Shown here: one piece after another, positions 57,404 through 64,000 of the stretch
Numbering within the stretch: position 1 is the stretch's first letter
Layout of the letters: every line of letters begins with the position of its first letter
Source of the DNA: Henckelia pumila
Lineage: Eukaryota > Streptophyta > Magnoliopsida > Lamiales > Gesneriaceae
Reading direction: 5' to 3'
Length of the DNA stretch: 64,000 nt
NCBI RefSeq assembly: GCF_033568475.1
Contig: NC_133120.1
Coordinates: 55,663,499-55,727,498 of the forward strand
The notes under the pieces: model-generated
Database searches by the model: none
Seen by the model: only the letters and a program-made list of their open reading frames with translations
What the model was told of the DNA's origin: nothing
Program-made: the position numbers and the translations under genes

Positions 57404-57940
57404 TTAACCATCAACCCAACGATGAAGATCAATCCCAATACCAAGAGCGTAGGCAGCAATCGCCGCCACCAAAACACCACTACCTGGCTTCAACGCCGCA
57501 CCCACGCCACCAATCCCCACCGCTCCAACAGCGAATCTCTTCAACGCCACCATTTCCATGTTCGACGCAACACATTCAGCAAACAACTCCAACGCTAATT
57601 CCTCGAACTCGGACTCATCCAGCACCGTGTCCTCTCGAGCCGCCATCGAACCTGACTCTCTGGTACGAATCAGGGATCTGAAAGCCCGGTCCACTCGATC
57701 CCGGTCCGGGGGGCGTGCGGCCCACTTCGAGATGATGGGCAGGGAGTTTGATAGAAGGCGGTGGAGCTGGTCTACGGCGGAGCAAAGCTGGTAGGGTTTA
57801 ATTCCGGCGAAGGCGTGTTGGGTGAGGGAGAGGCAGTGGGCGTATGCTGAGTTGCAGGCTGAGCTAAATTGAGGCGAGGCTTCGAGGTGCGCTCGAACTC
57901 GCTTCGAAGCTGAGAGGCCCATTAATGGTGTGTTTGCCAA
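57404..57940 (-). CDS. Plant protein of unknown function, 178 codons
   Basis: Single uninterrupted reading frame with GC-rich, gene-like codon use in contrast to the surrounding AT-rich DNA. Met1 is at 57940 but Met7 (57922, MGLSASKRVRA) is an equally plausible start. The protein is helical with two Cys near the start, a basic/Arg-rich centre (about residues 70-95, PPDRDRVDRAFRSLIR), an acidic Glu/Leu stretch (EEFEELALELF region, about 110-120), and a Gly/Ala/Val-rich hydrophobic C-terminus (about 133-172) that could sit in a membrane. It ends IDLHRWVDG. It reminds me of a conserved uncharacterised plant family, but I cannot name it and give no function. No intron is apparent. Confidence 0.75.
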   Translation of the reverse strand: MANTPLMGLSASKRVRAHLEASPQFSSACNSAYAHCLSLTQHAFAGIKPYQLCSAVDQLHRLLSNSLPIISKWAARPPDRDRVDRAFRSLIRTRESGSMAAREDTVLDESEFEELALELFAECVASNMEMVALKRFAVGAVGIGGVGAALKPGSGVLVAAIAAYALGIGIDLHRWVDG

Positions 57941-58187
57941 AATAATTCAAAAGCTTGTCTTGTTTCATCTACCTACCTACCAGGACGGGAGTCGGGAACA
58001 AGCAAGAACCATCCATAATTGGATTTCATCCACAAAAACAACATAAAATATCTCATTTGGTTTTTTTTTTAACTTACTATCATATAATAAAAATATATTA
58101 TTGTTTACGAAATAACGAATTATTAATACATGAATAATTTTAATGATTTTATGTAATTTCTTGAATATTATTGTTATTATTTTTATG
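57941..58187. other. Upstream region of the minus-strand gene
   Basis: AT-rich with T/A runs. It presumably holds the promoter of the 57404-57940 gene; no convincing TATA box was picked. Confidence 0.4.
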
Positions 58188-58406
58188 ATTATTGTAAAGA
58201 TCAAGAAATTTGCGTGCATGCAATTTCAAATGCATTTACACCAAGAGTTATGTAAGATTAATTATCTCAATTAATGTTGTCATTAACTCAAGAATTTGAA
58301 AAGCCAAAGGACCAACCATAAAACTCCCACCATCAATGATCATTATGACCATGATTAAAGACTTTTATGACCATTAAGAGTGTCCTTTCACCTACTAAAC
58401 CTCACC

Positions 58407-58414
58407 TATAAATA
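58407..58414 (+). promoter_or_regulatory. TATA box in probable solo LTR
   Basis: TATAAATA, followed after about 30 bases by TTGTAGGAATTAGAT. It could still drive outward transcription toward 59346 if the LTR is not silenced. Confidence 0.5.
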
Positions 58415-58778
58415 GACCACAAAGTTGTAGGAATTAGATACACCAAACACAAGATTTTCTCTCAATCTCTCCCAAAATTTAGTAGGTATAGTGGTCGAAA
58501 CTCAGCCCAATTTTCGAAGCTAGAGTAGATTCAAAGCAAGTGGTCGAGCAAGAGTGCTGGTGAAAGTCCTGATCGAGGTGTAATTCAATTTCGAGTTAGG
58601 GTTCTGTACCAAGATCTAAGATACTTCAATTTTCGTGGAAATCAGGTAAGTGGGCTTTCGGTTTTTAAGAAAATAAGCTTTTGCATGATAATGTCTAAAC
58701 TTCTGAAAAACTCTGATTTTTGTTACTGTACTGATACTTGTGAACTAGTGGCAGGAGTATATATTCCGAACATACCTG

Positions 58779-58812
58779 ATTCCTGATTCCTGATTCCTGA
58801 TTCCTGATTTCT
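58779..58812. repeat. 7-bp microsatellite (TGATTCC)n
   Basis: Four and a half tandem units of TGATTCC, the last one changed to TGATTTC. Confidence 0.9.
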
Positions 58813-59351
58813 CACCCTTTAGAGGATAAACATATAAGGGGCTGATATCAGTTAGCCACGAAATTCAATAAGTTAAATCAGTGCATGTTCTGTATTCTGT
58901 TTTTGAAAATATAAGGATGTATGAATGCATAAGTCTGGAATTGTTTTTATGCGGGATTTCTCCCATTTACTGAGTGACACCCATATCACTCATCCACCTT
59001 GAACCACCCTCTCAGATAAGAACGAGAAAGAACTTGAGGACGATAAGCAGAACCAGTTTTGGGAATGGTGAAGATTGATTGAGTTACATGTTATTTAGTT
59101 TCTGTTTCAGTTTCATAAGCCGCTGCGTTTCAGCTAGTTGATATTTTTAGTTATCTTTTTATTTCGCTGCGTTTGTTAGACAAATTATTGATCTGTATTA
59201 TTTGAAGTTGTAAGAACAATGAAATTCTCTATTATGAATGAATAGATTGTTTTGTATTTTGAAATATGTACTTCTGAGGCTGATTGTTTAATGTGAAAAT
59301 GTTAAATAACGCCGATGTCAACTAGGCTCGGTTTCGAGGCGTGAAAATTAT

Positions 59352-59571
59352 GGTTATTATTGTTATTATTAATTTCATTACTTCAAATTAAAATTTAACT
59401 AAGCACCACATTGGTTCAAAAGATAGTATAGGTTTATACACGTCGGTGTAGTAGGTTTACTGCCTCATTTTCTTTCATCTGTAAATATTAAATTCATTAT
59501 CTCAATAAAATTCATAGTTTTATTTTGAATTTTGGGGCTTGGGCTTTGTCATCATCGAAGAAGAACAAAAT
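59352..59571. other. Spacer
   Basis: Short AT-rich stretch between two LTR-like blocks; nothing recognised. Confidence 0.5.
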
Positions 59572-60835
59572 TGTTAGGTCCCTTACTTTTGATAATAACA
59601 AACAATGAATTATTGTATTAGATCAAGTTGTCTTTGTATGTATAACAGGTACAAGACCGCTCTGTTGAAAACTCAAAAGTAATTAGTCAACTGGTCTCAA
59701 CGTACATAGCCAATCAATCGTTAATGCCTTAGCACAAGATCTCTGGGTATATGAAATCTCCTCGACCGCTCAAGCTTAAGTGTACAAAGAACGCTGCATG
59801 AGATAGTCTACTCAACCATTCACTTTGCCAGAATACATTTGAAAACGATTGAGTGAGAAATCTTCAAATGAAAGTCACACTCTTTACAAGAATTCTACCT
59901 AATTTATCAGAAGATCTCGTTGACTGATAATGCACAACAGAAAAAACTTCAAAAGATTATAACTTTTTCCGAGAAAGACAAAGCTAAAGGCTGGTTACTT
60001 TTGCGGTCTGTGACCGTTTCTCTTTGCATTTAAAAAACATCAAACTGCTCATCTTGAATTATACTATGAAATTAGAAAGGATAGAGAGAGCACTGCTTTC
60101 GTATTAATGAGCTGTTTAGTCGAACATTGAATGAACAAATGCAAAGAGCATTATATATATTAAGAGAATTTCAAGAAATAAAAAAACGAATTACAATGCG
60201 CATACGAAGCATTGTTTAAACCTGCATTCTCTAGGAATTTTTTGAGCACTCTAAATAATCACATCTACAAATTCTCAACCACGCTCATTTCAATGATCAT
60301 CAAGGATCATAAAGACCTTCAGAAAACTACTCAAGAGTTTATGTCAAACAGTTGAAGGAGTTATTTGACTATTTCAATATTAGGAGTCATCTTACTTCTC
60401 TATCTTGTGTTGTATTGGTTGTGTGACTTGTTATTCCAACCATTGTGAGAATTTAACTAGGAGTTTCGACTTCGACAGCGGATAAGTCCGAAAGTTGAAG
60501 CGGGTTGTTTCAAAGTTTTGTAAAATCAAAGTTTTTAGTGAATTCTTCTTAAGTAAAAAAGGGAGAGACTTAGAAGGTTTGTTGCTTTCGGATTTCATAT
60601 TTCTTGTGTCATTTTACTTACCATATTTGATTATTTTGTTGACTTGTTTTATTTGTTTTTCTATTATGACAAAAGCCACTGGATTTTTTTTTGCATTATA
60701 TTTGTAGTACTCCAGCCGATTTTGAGTGTTGAAGAAAATTTGTTCTTATATAACTAAACTATATGAAGACCGGCTGGAAGTATTTTCAGTTTTTTAGAGA
60801 AAATTTTTAAAGAGTTTATTCATCTTCTCTAAACA
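59572..60835 (+). mobile_element. LTR-like block, possibly a copia solo LTR
   Basis: Starts TGTTAGGTCCCTTACTTTTG followed by ATAATAACAAA, and ends near TTCATCTTCTCTAAACA; this start and end resemble LTRs of SIRE/Maximus-type copia elements from memory. No matching TSD was found (left flank AAAAT), so the right boundary or the identity may be wrong. It contains no coding sequence of note. Confidence 0.45.
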
Positions 60836-61124
60836 CACTTCCGACTCTAACAAACACCAAAACCAGCTTCTTCTTTTTTAAAAAAACAAAAAAACAAGAA
60901 AACAAAACCTGTTTGTTATCGAAGAAAAAATAGCAAGGTGGGAGAGGAGACGGGAGGGGAAGGAGAAAATAATTTGGTTCCACGAAAATGGGATAATTGA
61001 TACGAACCATGTAAAGGTAAAGGCATGGAGCATTTAAATTTATGGATTCAAATATTTTTTGGGTTCATATATCATATGAAGTACCGTATTTAATTATTTC
61101 TAAACATAGATATATGTTTTTTTA
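60836..61124. other. Spacer
   Basis: Low-complexity A/C- and G/A-rich DNA. A 64-codon minus-strand open frame is composed of homopolymers and is not considered real. Confidence 0.5.
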
Positions 61125-61501
61125 GGTACCGTTTGGTTTGAGTGATGAGATAAGTAATACATAGTTAAGTAATATAATGTAATAAATGAGAAATAAGAAA
61201 TGATAGTTAATATATTATTTGATTTGATTGATAGATTATAGTTTATTTGATTTGATTAATTAAATTTTATATAAAAATGATAAATGATCATTTTGTTCTT
61301 TTAATAATAAATAATATTATTTATAAGGGACAATATAGTAATTTACATTAAATAATTTGATTGATGTAAGATAAATTATTAATGATTTGATTGATGTAAA
61401 ATTAATAATTAATAGATGAATAAATAATATAACGAGAAGAACGCGAGATTAGATGAGATGAGTTATACATAGATTAATAATACACCAAACCAAACGGTAC
61501 C
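61125..61501. mobile_element. MITE with GGTACCGTTTGGTTT inverted ends
   Basis: 377-bp AT-rich element with near-perfect terminal inverted repeats: GGTACCGTTTGGTTTG at 61125-61140 and the complement ending AAACCAAACGGTACC at 61501, flanked by TA on each side (61123-61124 and 61502-61503). No coding capacity. The TA flank suggests a Tc1/mariner-like or PIF-like origin; a 3-bp TSD is not clear. Confidence 0.8.
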
Positions 61502-61667
61502 TAATAAAGTGCAAATACAATCTTGATCCAAATTACAATTATATAAAGTATATGTCCGTATTACAGACGAAATTTGAGCGTGGACTCGAGACGTGTTTAT
61601 CTCGAGCTGAATAATTATAAAAAAAAAGTTCTAAATAGATAAATAAATTAAAAAAACTACCCGCAGT

Positions 61668-61745
61668 CAACGAAAATCAAACTGAAACCAAAGGATCTCA
61701 GGGACTCAACCTTAACCATTGGGCTAAGGCCTCGTCGGCCATATA
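61668..61745 (-). repeat. tRNA-like trace, possible SINE fragment
   Basis: On the minus strand GGCCTTAGCCCAATGG resembles an A box and GGTTGAGTCCC a B box, the internal promoter of tRNA-derived SINEs. They are only about six bases apart, too close for a working promoter, so this is at best a deleted remnant. Confidence 0.3.
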
Positions 61746-62458
61746 TATATATTTTTTGATATGTTACTGTAGGTAGATAAAAAATAAAATAAAATAAAAT
61801 AATTATACTAGGTAATAAATACATTCTAATTGCTAATATAATTTTGGATTATCAGCACCAGCCATTGACTCTATAATTTACTCATTTACACATGTTTCTT
61901 CCGTACCAACAATGTCTTATTTATTTCTATTACTGCTTACTCTTTTATAAATTATTTCATTGATCATTGCCCACCACAAAAAAAGTATTTTTTGCATTTT
62001 TTTAAGGAGAGCAGTAGTAATGGGGCTCCATCAAGATGCATCACAGTTTTTGACAATATTGATTGACGAGGAATCTTGTAAATGATATTAAATACAATAA
62101 AATATAAAGTCTTTATTTAATAAATTATAAAGTCATTACGTCTTGAATAAATTAAAATAAATAATAAAATCATTTTATCTTGAGAAAAATTAGTTTATTC
62201 AATATATAAAGTCTTCACATCTTGAATAAATAAGTAGCTAGGATGCACAAAACATTTATTGTAGATTAAAAAAAACATTTATTCTAACAAATTAATTTTA
62301 AAACATTAAATCCTGAACCAAAAAAGGATAATTATTTCATTACATATCAAAATCATTACGGTATTTTGTTAGCATGTAGAGAGAGATATAAATCAATATG
62401 TTGTGCGTGATCATGTGTGTATATATATATATATAATATAATATCAATAATAAACACG
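61746..62458. other. AT-rich intergenic DNA
   Basis: No genes. An (AT)n microsatellite lies at about 62419-62435. Several ATAAA-rich runs are present. Confidence 0.6.
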
Positions 62459-62979
62459 AAATGAACTGGTAGATATGCCTGTCAATTCGGGCCGGCTGGC
62501 GGGTTGTGAATACCCCAGCCCAACCCAACCCATTATGAGTCCCAACCCGCCAAAAATAAATTTTTTAAAAAAATATGATTTTTTTTAAAAAAATCTTACA
62601 TAAACAATTATAAATGATATACATATTTAAAAACTCATTAAAAATAAATAAATTATTATAAATAATATAAATTTTTAAAATTAATCAATTAAACATAAAT
62701 TATAATAAATCATATAAATTATTTTAGAGCTTATAATCATTTATAAAATATTTCAAACAATATAAATTGTTCAAAACTTATTAATCCAACATAAATATTT
62801 AAAATTTTAATTATATAATAATTTTAAAAAATGAAGAAAAAAAAATTGACGGATCAGCCTGTTCCGTGGCCCAAACGGGCCAACTCCGCCAAAAGCATGA
62901 CCTAATCCGCTATTTTTTAATGGCGGGATGGGTTGGCCTGACGGACCAAACCCGAATTGACGAGTCTACTGGTTCATGA
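62459..62979. mobile_element. Inverted-repeat element (MITE-like) with long imperfect ends
   Basis: GTCAATTCGGG at 62481-62491 is repeated inverted as CCCGAATTGAC at 62951-62961, and the symmetry extends outward: ATGAACTGGTAGA (62461-62473) against the complement of TCTACTGGTTCAT (about 62965-62977). Inner GC-rich arms (GGCGGGTTG / CCAACCCAACCC and GGCGGGATGGGTTGG) also pair. The centre is extremely AT-rich. No TSD was identified, and class is unknown (hAT-like possible). Confidence 0.65.
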
Positions 62980-63380
62980 CCAAAATGAATTTAAATGACC
63001 ATATGTTTAAATCTCCCCGTAAAAAAAGGAACTGTTATACTGATAGAAACTATTATCCATGCATTATCTTTGCAAATATTTTAGAATAAATGATGAACAA
63101 TGATGTTCGTTAAAAATCATGAAAATTTCATCTCAAATTTTATTTTATAAAAAATGTCGTACTTTTTCTAAATAAAATTTCATGTTTAAGAGAGACGATG
63201 CATTGATTGATCACCCCCTCGATTTATTGGCCATAAAAAAATTCCTAACTTATTCCTCGCCGTGTGACTCTTCAATATGCTAAATGGTTGGGTTGACTTT
63301 AATTTAAAGGTCTTACATGCCATGCATAAAGTTGACGAGCTAATTAAAGTGTACGATTGCAAATTTTAGTTTGGGAAGTA
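62980..63380 (+). promoter_or_regulatory. Upstream region of the GLR gene
   Basis: About 400 bp between the MITE-like element and the GLR start codon. TTGAC cores (W-box type for WRKY factors) lie at 63293-63297 and 63332-63336. No strong TATA box was identified, and the transcription start is unknown. Confidence 0.35.
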
Positions 63381-63675
63381 ATGAAGGGCTGTGCACTCAT
63401 TTTCTATGTAATCTTCATTATTTTTGGGTTCCACTGTGGAAATCAGCATAAAGTTTCGCAGAAGAAAGTTGATGAATCTCAGCCAAATTATGGTGGAAAG
63501 CACAACATCAGTGTTGGTGTAATTGTCGACTTGGGATCTTGGGAGGGGAAGGTCGTTCATAGCTGCATTAAGATGGCGATTTCCGACTTTTATGAGCTCA
63601 ATAACAGGTACAAAACCAGGGTTGGTATTCACATTAGGGACTCTAAAGGAGATTCTTTGCATTCTACAGCTGCTG
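63381..63675 (+). CDS. Glutamate-receptor-like channel, exon 1 (partial gene)
   Basis: ATG at 63381 (MKGCALIFYVIF) begins a hydrophobic signal peptide, followed by ISVGVIVDLGSWEGKVVHSCIKMAISDFY and TRVGIHIRDSKGDSLHSTAA. This is the start of the amino-terminal ligand-binding (periplasmic-binding-protein-like) domain of plant GLR proteins: the VGVIxD strand and the AxxDFY helix are diagnostic. The frame is open to a good splice donor, GTAAGT at 63676, at codon phase 1, which fits GLR genes that continue AALDLI. The rest of the receptor, including the pore and ligand domains, lies beyond 64000. GLRs are plasma-membrane or endomembrane cation channels gated by amino acids. An in-frame codon upstream (63357) is TTG and is not the start. 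Confidence 0.85.
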
Positions 63676-64000
63676 GTAAGTTTTGTGTTTTTCTTTATCT
63701 ACAAAATGGATTTGTAAGTGGAATTCCAACTAGTTGAATTAATAGCGAATCTAAAAGACCCAACATATTCAATAAGCAATGCACTGTGACTTGTTATTCG
63801 ACTCTGTGAGGATCGCAAGATGGAAACTGCTTAAAAATGTAATATTAATTACTACATTAGTCATGAATTATAAGCAAGCACAACTTGTTCAGCCCAAAAT
63901 AAATTCTCAACATGCAAGTGCTCTTTATTTATATCTTCTGAATACAACTCATGATCAAAAATTAATTCAACTCGATCGATCTGCACTTCATTTGGTTAAA
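63676..64000 (+). other. GLR intron 1 (partial)
   Basis: Begins GTAAGT after the exon 1 phase-1 codon. No second-exon coding similarity is visible before the window ends, so the intron is at least 325 bp. Confidence 0.65.

Larger units (their letters stand above)
58193..59346 (+). mobile_element. Probable solo LTR (gypsy-like)
   Basis: Starts TGTAAAGATCAAG and ends GGTTTCGAGGCGTGAAA, with ATTAT on both sides (58188-58192 and 59347-59351). The right end reads AA instead of the canonical CA, plausibly a single mutation of a GTGACA end. TATAAATA at 58407-58414 fits an LTR promoter. It contains a 7-bp microsatellite. No internal region. The AT-rich TSD lowers certainty. Confidence 0.6.

Noticed and set aside
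59572..60835. Complete solo LTR with TSD
   Set aside because: No 5-bp repeat was found at any plausible right end; kept only as an LTR-like block.
61668..61745. Functional tRNA gene
   Set aside because: A- and B-box-like motifs are only about six bases apart and no cloverleaf can be drawn.
63357..63380. Eight-codon N-terminal extension of the GLR frame
   Set aside because: It begins with TTG; the ATG at 63381 directly starts a proper signal peptide.

Overview
This is nuclear DNA of a flowering plant. The only clear host genes are plant-type: the start of a glutamate-receptor-like (GLR) gene, the tail of a receptor-like cytoplasmic kinase, and a small protein of unknown function. The other ~57 kb at the left are LTR retrotransposons primed by initiator tRNA-Met, as in plant Ty3/gypsy chromoviruses and Ty1/copia. 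A eudicot is likely; I cannot name the species from sequence alone.

Positions 1-56748 form a nest of LTR retrotransposons up to three levels deep in any one stack, read from matching target-site duplications (TSDs). On the left, an old plus-strand gypsy element B (2777-26702) lies in the 3' LTR of a minus-strand gypsy element E. The 3' LTR of B was then hit twice: by young, near-intact A1 (9233-18057, TSD CTCGA) and by one-LTR, minus-strand A2 (18281-25746). In the middle, the reverse transcriptase of E carries solo LTR D (29132-38231), which itself holds minus-strand A3 (31154-38121, TSD CAGTC). On the right, minus-strand copia element G (38461-56748, TSD AAAAG) sits inside a kinase exon, and plus-strand copia F of the same family (41651-50563, TSD TGCGA) sits inside the reverse transcriptase of G. 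A1, A2 and A3 are relatives of the Tekay/Del type. An unplaced LTR-like piece (1-1737) and a truncated A-type LTR (1738-2776) lie at the left end.

Positions 56754-64000 are gene space with small transposons: the kinase tail, a minus-strand 178-codon gene (57404-57940), a probable solo LTR (58193-59346, TSD ATTAT), a second LTR-like block (59572-60835), two inverted-repeat (MITE-like) elements (61125-61501 and 62459-62979), a weak SINE trace, and exon 1 of the GLR gene (63381-63675) running off the window.

No element looks fully autonomous. A1 has near-identical LTRs and complete pol domains but an in-frame TAG at the gag/nucleocapsid border. F has a long pol ORF but a destroyed gag and a frameshift, so it was probably moved by proteins of a relative. 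The most interesting unexplained signals are hairpin modules of one geometry (about 13-bp stem, 8-nt loop) shared by unrelated-sequence LTRs, a conserved CCGTTATGCCG-type motif in three LTR families, palindrome and phased-motif arrays in the copia leaders, and the one-LTR element A2 with TG...CA ends and a near-perfect TSD.
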